DNA of 8,282 bases from Candidatus Woesearchaeota archaeon (GCA_027083015.1 JALWQS010000023.1:1-8282); one strand, 5' to 3'. Shown: positions 1 through 5,287, counted from the first letter of the stretch. Program-made: numbers and translations. Notes: generated by a model from the sequence alone, not told the origin.

Positions 1-346
1 GGGTGGGGGTGTTCACCCATTAAAAGGGATCGTGAGCTGGGTTCAGAACGCTGTGAGGCAGTTTGTTTGATATCTACTGGAAATGTTGGGTGTCTGAGTG
101 GAAGGACCCTCTAGTACGAGAGGAACGGGGGTTCGAGGCCTCTGGTCTACCAGTTGTCCGACCGGGCACGCTGGGCAGCTACGCCTTAAGGGATAAGTGC
201 TGAAAGCATCTAAGCACGAAGCCCACCGCAAAAAGAGACACTTTGAACACGAGTAAAAGACTCGTTTGATAGGCACGGTGTGTAAGCACGAAGCTTCGGC
301 GACGTGTTGAGCTCGCGTGTACTAACAGTTCGCACCTGTACTTCCT
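1..346 (+). rRNA. 23S rRNA, 3' end (partial, 5' side outside the window)
   Basis: This is the last part of domain V and domain VI of large-subunit rRNA. The sarcin-ricin loop AGTACGAGAGGA is at 113-124, followed by the conserved CCTCTGGT..ACCAGTTGTCCGAC block and GGGCAGCTACGCC. The tract GCTGAAAGCATCTAAGCACGAAGCC at about 200-224 is near-universal. The CAGTTGTCCGAC wording is archaeal rather than bacterial. The 3' end is placed near 346 by analogy with the distance from GTTGAGC to the end in known 23S molecules, so it may be off by several bases. No 5S rRNA or tRNA follows within the window. Confidence 0.96.
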
Positions 347-356
347 ATGTTTGGTC

Positions 357-376
357 TTTTCATTTTTTCTTTTTTT
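357..376 (+). terminator. T-rich terminator after the 23S rRNA
   Basis: A nearly uninterrupted pyrimidine run (TTTT, C, A, then T-runs of six and seven broken by one C) begins about ten bases after the rRNA end. Archaeal RNA polymerase stops on such U-tracts without needing a hairpin. A weaker backup T-run lies at 501-507. Confidence 0.6.
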
Positions 377-421
377 AGATTCTTGAATTAGTGTTAACTG
401 CATTCTGTTGGACAACATTTT

Positions 422-437
422 GAGCTAGCGCTAGCTC
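422..437. repeat. 16-bp perfect palindrome downstream of rRNA
   Basis: GAGCTAGCGCTAGCTC is a perfect palindrome, followed by a pyrimidine-rich tract. As RNA it could fold into a six-base-pair stem with a GCGC loop; as DNA it is a symmetric protein-binding-type site. Its role is unknown. It lies in the 347-608 gap, which also holds a weaker hairpin (AAAGATT 460-466 with AATCTTT 480-486) and a T-run at 501-507. Confidence 0.5.
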
Positions 438-553
438 TCTTCTTTTCGGTCATCTCTCCAAAGATTTTCAGTTTGTTCGAATCTTTTTCTTTGAAAAGTA
501 TTTTTTTAGAGGATCAACTTTATTGTTCCGCAGAATTTCTGAGCCTGCTGTTA

Positions 554-567
554 ATTTTTCGAAAAAT
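554..567. repeat. 14-bp perfect palindrome upstream of the four-helix gene
   Basis: ATTTTTCGAAAAAT is perfectly self-complementary and sits about 40 bases before the start of the next gene, just upstream of its possible TATA element. It could be an operator or a chance AT-rich palindrome; nothing else in the sequence decides this. Confidence 0.35.
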
Positions 568-578
568 GTTACATTGAA

Positions 579-590
579 TTTTTTAATCTT
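579..590 (+). promoter_or_regulatory. possible TATA element of the four-helix gene
   Basis: The AT-rich ATTTTTTAATCT is centred about 25 bases before the ATG at 609. This spacing is similar to the clearer TATA boxes elsewhere in the window, and there is no ribosome binding site, so the mRNA may be leaderless. The match to the archaeal TATA consensus is weak. Confidence 0.35.
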
Positions 591-608
591 AAGAACATAA
601 TTCTTTTT

Positions 609-992
609 ATGCAAGCTAATTTTCGTGAACTTAAGATCTGGAAGTTTTCTATGGACTTAGTCCCTGAAATCTATAAGGTTATCGCTTTGCTTCCTGTCGA
701 AGAGTCTAATAATCTTAAGGATCAGATGCGTCGCGCGGTTACTAGCCTTCCTCTTAATATCGCTGAAGGTGCCAGCAGCAAGTCTTTGAAGATGTACTTA
801 TCCCATCTGAATTACGCGTATGCTAGCGCTCAGGAACTTTCTGTTGCTTTGATGCTTTGTTTTAAGATTGGTTACTTATCTGATGTTCAGTTCCATAAGA
901 TATTTGATCGCGTTGATAGGTTTAATCGTGCTTCCTATAAGTTCCTGATCAATCTTGAGCAGAAAGAGTTGAAGGAGAAGCTTGATTTTTGA
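609..992 (+). CDS. four-helix bundle protein, 23S rRNA-intervening-sequence (IVP) family
   Basis: The 127-residue protein matches the small S23/IVP four-helix bundle family in length and pattern. It opens with FRELKIWKFSMDL, corresponding to the family's F..L..W..A start. The diagnostic SLPLNIAEG is at residues 46-54, and the A.AS..EL segment follows near 71-78. The family forms homopentameric helical bundles of unknown biochemical role. It was named because some bacteria carry the gene inside insertions within 23S rRNA. Here it lies about 260 bases downstream of the 23S 3' end on the same strand, outside the rRNA. It has no ribosome binding site. The convergent gene ends only 17 bases beyond its stop. 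Family assignment is firm; function is not known. Confidence 0.9.
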   Translation: MQANFRELKIWKFSMDLVPEIYKVIALLPVEESNNLKDQMRRAVTSLPLNIAEGASSKSLKMYLSHLNYAYASAQELSVALMLCFKIGYLSDVQFHKIFDRVDRFNRASYKFLINLEQKELKEKLDF

Positions 993-1009
993 TGAGAACC
1001 GGATGCTGT

Positions 1010-2092
1010 TTATGCTGCTATTGTTTTTTCTTCTTTTGTTAATTCTTGCTCTGCTGTTTTTGGTCTTTCTCCTGGATTGATTGTTTCTGTAAGGTGTTTT
1101 AGGTCTATTCTTTCTCGTCGCATTTGGGCTTCTATTTGCAGGAAGATCTTTCTCATCTTTTCTTCTGTCTCGTCTATCTTTTTTATGATTTTTTCCCAAC
1201 CCAATCGTTTTGCTTCTGCTTTCATCGCTTTGAAAAGTTTTTCTGTTCTTCTTAGCAGTATCTTACTTTCGTGCATCGTCTTTTCAAGGAGTTCTATTAT
1301 CCTTTGGTAGCTGTTGAATAATGTCATTATGCTTTCTTGCAGTTCCTGTGCTTTCTGCAAATCTTTGGTCTTTATGAGTCGTGTGAATCGTTTCTTGATA
1401 GCTGAGAGTTTTTCTTCCATATGATCCAGTTCTATCGTCTGCATCCTGATTCTTCTTCTTTCTCCCCTTGTTGATACTACTGTCAGTTCTTCCAGTTCTA
1501 TAAGTTCTCTTGATTGCGATTTTGATACTATCCAAAAATGTTCTATAAGGGCAGTTATCTCTTTGACTATCTCATAGATATGCCTCCTCAGTTCATACTT
1601 GATATCATCGTTGAGTCTTGCTCTTCTTATCCTGTTTGATAAGGTTGTTAGTTCACTTGCATGCCTATAGTATAAGGTAATATCGCTGTATTGTACTTTC
1701 TTCAATTGGTCAAACATAAGGTTCAGGTCTTCTATCGCTTCGTCAAAGAGAAGTTCGGTTTCTGCTCGCACTTGTTCTTTCTGTATCTCTAGTTTTTGTT
1801 TTTTTGTATCCTTTCTTTTTTCTTTCTTCTTGTTCTTCTTTACTTTCTTGCCGGCTTTTTTTTCTGCAGCGATTTTTTTTGCGGCTTCTTCTCTTTTACT
1901 GTTTATGTTCAGATGTTGCATGAGTTTTTGCAGTTCTTTCTCGCTGCTTTGTCTTTTCTGGTTTAGTTCCAGCATATCCTGATATATCTCGAAGAACTCT
2001 GTTGTCATTCCTCTCATTATAACTATGAGGTTGTGGTTTGACGCTAATGTGAACCTAAAGATTCTGCTTGGCAGGTGAAATAGTATTCCCAA
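1010..2092 (-). CDS. Lys/Glu-rich coiled-coil protein of unknown function
   Basis: The 360-residue protein has no recognised family. After an N-terminal 30 residues with beta-like hydrophobic pairs, it is almost entirely predicted helix with heptad-like spacing, consistent with long coiled coils (about 30-60, 100-190 and 215-335). Residues 66-100 are a very basic low-complexity stretch (KKAGKKVKKNKKKEKRK) that could bind nucleic acid. There is no cysteine, signal peptide or membrane helix, so it is probably cytoplasmic. The start is read as TTG at 2092, because AAGGTGAT (2105-2098) sits five bases upstream and matches the archaeal anti-Shine-Dalgarno sequence. The ATGs at codons 26 and 29 have no well-spaced site. 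It lies 35 bases after the four-helix membrane gene and is probably co-transcribed with it. Confidence 0.8.
   Translation of the reverse strand: MGILFHLPSRIFRFTLASNHNLIVIMRGMTTEFFEIYQDMLELNQKRQSSEKELQKLMQHLNINSKREEAAKKIAAEKKAGKKVKKNKKKEKRKDTKKQKLEIQKEQVRAETELLFDEAIEDLNLMFDQLKKVQYSDITLYYRHASELTTLSNRIRRARLNDDIKYELRRHIYEIVKEITALIEHFWIVSKSQSRELIELEELTVVSTRGERRRIRMQTIELDHMEEKLSAIKKRFTRLIKTKDLQKAQELQESIMTLFNSYQRIIELLEKTMHESKILLRRTEKLFKAMKAEAKRLGWEKIIKKIDETEEKMRKIFLQIEAQMRRERIDLKHLTETINPGERPKTAEQELTKEEKTIAA
1021..1037 (+). terminator. possible T-tract terminator for the four-helix gene
   Basis: TTGTTTTTTCTTCTTTT lies about 30 bases after the stop at 992, inside the 3' end of the convergent coding sequence. 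A U-rich run is enough for archaeal termination, but here it may simply reflect Lys/Glu codons on the other strand. Confidence 0.3.
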
Positions 2093-2127
2093 ATAGCATC
2101 ACCTTGATCGGTTCTTCATGATGACCA

Positions 2128-2529
2128 TCACATTTCCATCGCGAACATTGCGATCATGAGAAATAATCCTTCTGCCAGACATACTCCATAGTAAAGATAG
2201 TCTCCTAATCCTCCTAGAAAATCTAATGAGAAGAAGCTTGGACCTATTCCGAAATTATGGAGTACCGGTAAGACTCCTATTGTCAGGAACAAGAATGCGA
2301 GTATAACTGATATGATTCCTACTGGACTTGAGTTCGTTATCTCTATAACTGAGTCTATGACCAGATAAAGTGCACCTACTGCCAGTATCCATGTTATAAC
2401 TGTTACTGGTAGGAAGCTTAAGCTGAACCAATCTGGTCCTACATTGAATTTGCTGAGTATCGGTAACAGACCGACTGCAAATAAAAGAAATCCTACAAGA
2501 CCTGATATTATATCGTTGGGTTCTAGCAT
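2128..2529 (-). CDS. four-helix integral membrane protein with internal duplication
   Basis: The 133-residue protein is almost wholly hydrophobic, with about four membrane helices (near 8-24, 41-60, 70-88 and 109-130). It is built from two similar two-helix units. Residues 20-40 (GLLPILSKFNVGP..FSLSFL) align without gaps to residues 85-105 (GVLPVLHNFGIGP..FSLDFL), 12 of 21 identical, an offset of 65. The conserved loop LP.L..F..GP.(W/F)FSL follows the first helix of each unit. I do not recognise a named family, so function is unknown. The start ATG has AGGTGA four bases upstream and a TATA box at 2581-2571, giving a short leader. The coiled-coil gene follows 35 bases downstream in the same direction. 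Confidence 0.85.
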   Translation of the reverse strand: MLEPNDIISGLVGFLLFAVGLLPILSKFNVGPDWFSLSFLPVTVITWILAVGALYLVIDSVIEITNSSPVGIISVILAFLFLTIGVLPVLHNFGIGPSFFSLDFLGGLGDYLYYGVCLAEGLFLMIAMFAMEM

Positions 2530-2570
2530 AAGTTCACCTCTTGTCTTATCTATTAGACTCTAGTAAAGTT

Positions 2571-2581
2571 TATTTATAAAT
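2571..2581 (-). promoter_or_regulatory. TATA box of the minus-strand membrane/coiled-coil operon
   Basis: On the minus strand the sequence reads ATTTATAAATA, a strong archaeal TATA box. Transcription would start about 25 bases downstream, near 2548-2550, giving a roughly 20-base leader that contains the AGGTGA ribosome binding site of the gene starting at 2529. Confidence 0.7.
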
Positions 2582-2700
2582 GTTGTGGTCTTTTGACTCT
2601 TTTAGAATAGTCTTGTGCAACATGATCATCGCTTATTTTTCTTAGTCTCGGTTGCAATGGCTTGCTGGAAGATTCATAGTGGCCTTTTGATTGTCAAAAA

Positions 2701-2712
2701 CATTTAAATACT
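2701..2712 (+). promoter_or_regulatory. TATA box of the lipoprotein gene
   Basis: CATTTAAATACT is centred about 27 bases before the ATG at 2733. This spacing places the transcription start on or next to the start codon, so the mRNA is probably leaderless; no ribosome binding site is present. The box also argues against the upstream in-frame TTG at 2691, which would put the promoter inside the gene. Confidence 0.7.
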
Positions 2713-2732
2713 TAATTGCTTCTTGTTGTGAT

Positions 2733-3458
2733 ATGAAAAAGTTGGTGTTGACCTTAATTTTTGTGGCTATATCCTTGTTAGTCTTTTCTTCTTTGTTGCT
2801 TTCCGGATGTGCAGCTCTTAAGCCAAGCGCGGCTGTTGATAAGACTCTGGGCAGTTCAGAAAAGAAACCTGTTTCTGATGTTTCCGTACCTACGGTTTCT
2901 AATACTGTTCCTAAACCATCCTCCATACCTGAACCTTCTTCCGGTTCCGAACAACCTTCTGCTTCTGATAACCCAGAAAATACTTCTTTACAGGACGCTG
3001 GTCTTCTTAATCAGAGTTTCAATAGTAGCGAATCTTCTTCAGAGATTAAGGTCTCTGGAAGTACTGCTTTACAGGATAACCTTTCTTTGTGCCCTCATTT
3101 AGTACATGAGTTTTCTTGTGATCGTTATGATATTCGGGGTTGTGATTTCAAACATGGTTTGGGCAAGGATGGTTTTTTCCCTGATATCTTGAAGTGCCGT
3201 TCTGGAGATGTTTCCAAGGGTGAAAGTTCTGATTCCAAGTTTTGTTTTATCCAGGGATGCGGACCTATCGTGAAGGGCAATCTTGTCCATCGTTATGGTG
3301 GTCCTGTAATCTATGCTGAGTTTAAGTATCGGTTGGAAAAGACCGGTTCCGGAATCATGACTTATTACACTCTTCGACGTTGCGGTGAGACTTGGAAAGA
3401 TTTTGCTTCTGAGTATGATTGTAGTATGTATTATTCGGAATGGCGACAGTTATGGTAA
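2733..3458 (+). CDS. secreted lipoprotein with Ser/Pro linker and eight-cysteine domain
   Basis: The 241-residue protein begins with a lipoprotein signal: MKK, a hydrophobic core (residues 4-23), and lipobox LSGC with the lipidated cysteine at 26. Residues 30-115 are a low-complexity linker rich in Ser, Pro and acidic residues, as expected for a tether that holds a domain away from the membrane. Residues 118-241 form a compact domain with eight cysteines (120, 129, 137, 155, 171, 176, 217, 230), probably four disulfides, and a Trp/Tyr-rich end. I know no family for this domain. The ATG at 2733 is chosen over the in-frame TTG at 2691 because the TATA box at 2701-2712 fits leaderless expression and the signal peptide then starts properly. 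The HAD gene follows after 38 bases. Confidence 0.82.
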   Translation: MKKLVLTLIFVAISLLVFSSLLLSGCAALKPSAAVDKTLGSSEKKPVSDVSVPTVSNTVPKPSSIPEPSSGSEQPSASDNPENTSLQDAGLLNQSFNSSESSSEIKVSGSTALQDNLSLCPHLVHEFSCDRYDIRGCDFKHGLGKDGFFPDILKCRSGDVSKGESSDSKFCFIQGCGPIVKGNLVHRYGGPVIYAEFKYRLEKTGSGIMTYYTLRRCGETWKDFASEYDCSMYYSEWRQLW

Positions 3459-3496
3459 GTTATAGGTTACATTATTGTTTATGATTTGGGGTTTTT

Positions 3497-4174
3497 ATGA
3501 TGATCAGGGCTGTTTTGTTTGACATTGATAATACGCTTGTTGATTTTATGAAGCTTAAGGAGAGCTGTATCCGTCCTGCTATCAGGGCTATGATCAAGAA
3601 AGGTCTTTCTATCGACGAGGAAGAAGGCGTCAGGATGGTCTATGACATCTATAAGGTTTATGGTATGGAGTATAAGCTTATCTTTCAGAAAGTCTTGAAA
3701 AGAGTTGGCGTTTCTGATTATAAGATTCTCGCTGCCGGCATTCTTGCTTATCGTAAGGCTCGAGTTGTAAGGCCTTATCCGGGTGTGAAGAGAACTCTTC
3801 GTGCTTTGCATAAGAGGGGTATAAAGCTTGCTATCGTTTCTGATGCTCCTAAACTTAAGGCTTACTTGCGCCTTTCTGCTATGGGTATTGACGATTTCTT
3901 TGATGTTATCGTAACTTTTGATGACACCAATCTTCGTAAGCCTGAACGTTTGCCTTTTGAGAAGGCTCTTAAGGCTTTGAAGGTCAGGCCTGAAGAGGCT
4001 TTGATGGTCGGTGATATGCCTGGCCGCGATATTGTCGGTGCTAAAAGGCTGGGTATGATTCCTGTCTTTGCTTTGTATGGTAATGATAAGGTCCGTCCTG
4101 GAAGGTCTGGTGCTCATTTTGAGATCAGGAAGATTGATGATCTGCTTAAGATTATTGAAGAGTATGATGTTTGA
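3497..4174 (+). CDS. HAD-superfamily phosphatase (subfamily IA)
   Basis: The 225-residue protein carries all four HAD motifs. Motif I is DIDNT, with nucleophile Asp9 and acid/base Asp11. Motif II is Ser115 in VSDAP. Motif III is Lys148 in RKPE. Motif IV is GDMPGRD, with Asp173 and Asp178 for Mg2+. The helical cap lies between motifs I and II (about residues 18-95), which is the type I arrangement. These enzymes hydrolyse phosphate monoesters through an aspartyl-phosphate in the cytoplasm; the substrate cannot be read from sequence. Two ATGs are adjacent (3497 and 3500). No good ribosome binding site is seen, but AGTTATAGGTT at 3459-3469 could be a TATA element about 33 bases upstream. The gene may also be read through from the lipoprotein gene 38 bases before it. 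Confidence 0.93.
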   Translation: MMIRAVLFDIDNTLVDFMKLKESCIRPAIRAMIKKGLSIDEEEGVRMVYDIYKVYGMEYKLIFQKVLKRVGVSDYKILAAGILAYRKARVVRPYPGVKRTLRALHKRGIKLAIVSDAPKLKAYLRLSAMGIDDFFDVIVTFDDTNLRKPERLPFEKALKALKVRPEEALMVGDMPGRDIVGAKRLGMIPVFALYGNDKVRPGRSGAHFEIRKIDDLLKIIEEYDV

Positions 4175-4190
4175 TAGCTTGATGTTATGA

Positions 4191-4202
4191 CTTTCTTTTA
4201 TT
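4191..4202 (+). terminator. possible T-rich terminator after the HAD gene
   Basis: CTTTCTTTTATT lies about 17 bases after the stop. It is weak. The rest of the gap up to 4422 shows no gene, tRNA or rRNA: the longest plus-strand reading frames there are under ten codons. Confidence 0.3.
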
Positions 4203-4387
4203 GACATTGTATACTTACTGTTACAGTTAGCAAAGACAAGCCCGTCTGTGCCACCTAAGTCGAGATAAGCAGTTCTTACTACTCATTAAAGACTATGTGT
4301 CGCGTCTATCAGAAGTGATGATTTATTCTAATCCTTATAACTAAAATCAATCTTTTATTGTAAAAAGAGTCAGATGATGAACCATTC

Positions 4388-4398
4388 TCGCAACTAAT
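4388..4398 (+). repeat. 11-nt direct repeat, copy 1 (upstream of first arsR)
   Basis: TCGCAACTAAT occurs here and again at 5237-5247. The two copies lie 60 and 73 bases before the starts of the two ArsR-family genes, on the same strand. A shared upstream cis-element is possible; chance is not excluded. Confidence 0.35.
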
Positions 4399-4422
4399 AT
4401 ACAGAAAAGCACACCGATAATG

Positions 4423-4440
4423 CAAATATTTAAATATTTG
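4423..4440 (+). promoter_or_regulatory. palindromic operator overlapping the TATA box of the first arsR
   Basis: CAAATATTTAAATATTTG is an 18-bp perfect palindrome whose centre, ATATTTAAATAT, is also a good archaeal TATA box. It is centred about 27 bases before the ATG at 4459, so the transcript is probably leaderless. A dimeric ArsR bound here would exclude TBP, a usual way for archaeal repressors to control their own gene. Confidence 0.65.
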
Positions 4441-4458
4441 AATAATATAATATTTAGT

Positions 4459-4776
4459 ATGGTGACCTTCAAGACAAAAAAAGCGTTGAGGATTTTCAAA
4501 GCCTTAGCTAATGAGACCCGGTTAAAGATTCTCGAGATCATCTATTCTGAAGAAGTAGGTATGTGTAAGATTCGTCCACAGATCAACAAATCACAATCAT
4601 TGATATCTAATCAGCTATCTCAATTACAGTCCTTGAACCTTATCGCATCACGAAAAGAAGGTACAAAGGTACATTTCAGGATTATCGACGAGGATCTGAA
4701 AAAGATACTTAAGACGATAATAAAAGAAGAAAATAGAACAAAAGAACATAACAAAAAGACCATAACAGATTCATGA
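4459..4776 (+). CDS. ArsR-family winged-helix transcriptional regulator (lacks CXC site)
   Basis: The 105-residue protein has the ArsR/SmtB fold: ALANETRLKILEII (15-28), recognition region SQSLISNQLSQLQSLNLI (45-62), and wing SRKEGTKVHFRI (64-75). At the place where metalloid-sensing ArsR proteins have C-x-C it reads VGMCKI, keeping a single cysteine (Cys36), so classic three-thiol arsenite sensing is unlikely and the signal is unknown. The start is ATG 4459 rather than the in-frame ATG at 4420, because the palindrome/TATA box at 4423-4440 lies between them. It is probably autoregulated. The stop TGA overlaps the ATG of a 49-codon ORF (4773), pointing to a small operon with that ORF and the membrane peptide at 4994. 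Confidence 0.9.
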   Translation: MVTFKTKKALRIFKALANETRLKILEIIYSEEVGMCKIRPQINKSQSLISNQLSQLQSLNLIASRKEGTKVHFRIIDEDLKKILKTIIKEENRTKEHNKKTITDS

Positions 4777-4922
4777 TCTGTCCTCGGTTAAGGCCGGGTA
4801 TTGATACCTGTTTGCATAAGCAGGTTTGGGATTGTAGGATGCAACCCCAAGACGAAATTTTTGTTGAAAGACCTTACATAGAAGTAGGGTTCAACAGGAT
4901 CAGGATCAGATCTTGCGCATAA
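4773..4922 (+). CDS. small cysteine-containing ORF overlapping the arsR stop (49 aa, hypothetical)
   Basis: This ORF starts in an ATGA overlap with the arsR stop, a typical arrangement for translational coupling, and runs 49 codons to TAA. The product has four cysteines (3, 13, 21, 48). An N-terminal half with three of them (MICPRLRPGIDTC..) precedes a C-terminal half with alternating hydrophobic and charged residues (DEIFVERPYIEVGF, then NRIRIR), which looks like a beta hairpin. There is no signal peptide or membrane helix. A metal- or thiol-binding partner of the regulator is a speculation. I recognise no family. Against it: it is short, has no own ribosome binding site, and the same DNA forms good RNA stem-loops. 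An internal ATG at 4839 would give a 27-residue version. Confidence 0.45.
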   Translation: MICPRLRPGIDTCLHKQVWDCRMQPQDEIFVERPYIEVGFNRIRIRSCA

Positions 4923-4960
4923 AAACCAGACTTCGTATTTGCGAGGATTTTCAACAAAAA
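4858..4960 (+). repeat. 12-bp inverted repeat enclosing 79 bases
   Basis: TTTTTGTTGAAA (4858-4869) is exactly complementary to TTTCAACAAAAA (4949-4960). The left arm contains the same TGTTGA that forms the base of the local stem-loop at 4862-4896, so the two pairings exclude each other. The right arm ends about 20 bases before the GGAGGT site of the gene at 4994. Confidence 0.4.
4862..4896 (+). ncRNA. RNA stem-loop (13 bp, bulged)
   Basis: TGTTGA (4862-4867) pairs with TCAACA (4891-4896). After a three-base bulge, ACCTTAC (4871-4877) pairs with GTAGGGT (4884-4890) through one G-U pair, closing a six-base ATAGAA loop. It lies about 100 bases before the membrane-peptide gene and inside the candidate small ORF. 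It could be a processing, attenuation or stability element; no known RNA family is recognised. Confidence 0.4.
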
Positions 4961-4993
4961 AAATTAGAAAATAAGATACGGAGGTAATAAAAA

Positions 4994-5134
4994 ATGGCAG
5001 GATGGACAGGATGGGTAGCAGCAGCTGGTGGATTACTTGCCTTTGGTTATTATATACCATCTGCAGCTAGTTGGTTAGTCCCATTAGGCGGACTTACTGC
5101 AATCGTTTTTGGTATTTGGGCTGCTTTCGAATAA
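4994..5134 (+). CDS. small two-helix membrane protein (46 aa)
   Basis: The ORF is only 46 codons but well supported: GGAGGT at 4980-4985 sits eight bases before the ATG, and a T-tract terminator follows the stop. The product is very rich in Gly, Ala, Trp and aromatics, with no charged residue except a Glu at the extreme C-terminus. Two hydrophobic helices (about 5-21 and 27-44) are separated by the turn IPSAAS, giving a membrane hairpin. The repeated GWTGWV start and paired PLGG/AGGLL glycines suggest close helix packing. I do not recognise the family. It is the last gene of a probable arsR operon. The strong ribosome binding site and own terminator suggest it may be abundant. It could equally have a promoter of its own, though no clear TATA box is visible. 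Confidence 0.82.
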   Translation: MAGWTGWVAAAGGLLAFGYYIPSAASWLVPLGGLTAIVFGIWAAFE

Positions 5135-5153
5135 GCACAGATACTCAACCCAA

Positions 5154-5167
5154 TTTTTTTTATTTTT
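5154..5167 (+). terminator. T-tract terminator after the small membrane gene
   Basis: A run of eight T, one A and five T begins about 20 bases after the stop at 5134, with more T-rich sequence to 5182. This is a strong archaeal-type U-tract terminator separating this unit from the next operon. Confidence 0.65.
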
Positions 5168-5236
5168 AGATTTATTTTATTTGGATGGAACATAAGAAAG
5201 AGAGTTCTGGCCCCATTTAACTAAAAAGGCGTTACA

Positions 5237-5247
5237 TCGCAACTAAT
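5237..5247 (+). repeat. 11-nt direct repeat, copy 2 (upstream of second arsR)
   Basis: TCGCAACTAAT is identical to 4388-4398 and lies in a comparable place, upstream of the promoter of the second ArsR gene. See copy 1. Confidence 0.35.
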
Positions 5248-5287
5248 GTCTTACCACACACACCATTCTGTGGACGTTTCCGTAAGC

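Noticed and set aside
43..418. Minus-strand frames across the rRNA end
   Set aside because: They run through conserved 23S rRNA and are spurious.
471..486. GTTCGAATC, resembling a tRNA T-loop
   Set aside because: No acceptor, D or anticodon stems can be built around it; it is part of an AT-rich hairpin.
3479..4207. Minus-strand 242-codon frame opposite the HAD gene
   Set aside because: It is the mirror of a protein with all HAD motifs and shows no domain of its own.
4199..4208. TATTGACATT, identical to one half of the second ArsR operator
   Set aside because: Only a half-site, with no matching inverted arm and no promoter nearby.
4315..4379. GTGATGA and ATGATGA, resembling C boxes of C/D guide RNAs
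   Set aside because: No CTGA D box follows at a suitable distance.
4420..4458. N-terminal extension of the first ArsR
   Set aside because: The extension would contain the TATA box and operator and adds residues unlike the family.
4788..5060. Minus-strand 90-codon reading frame, hydrophobic N-terminus
   Set aside because: It lies opposite the membrane peptide and the small Cys ORF, and has no promoter or ribosome binding site; the plus-strand genes explain the composition.
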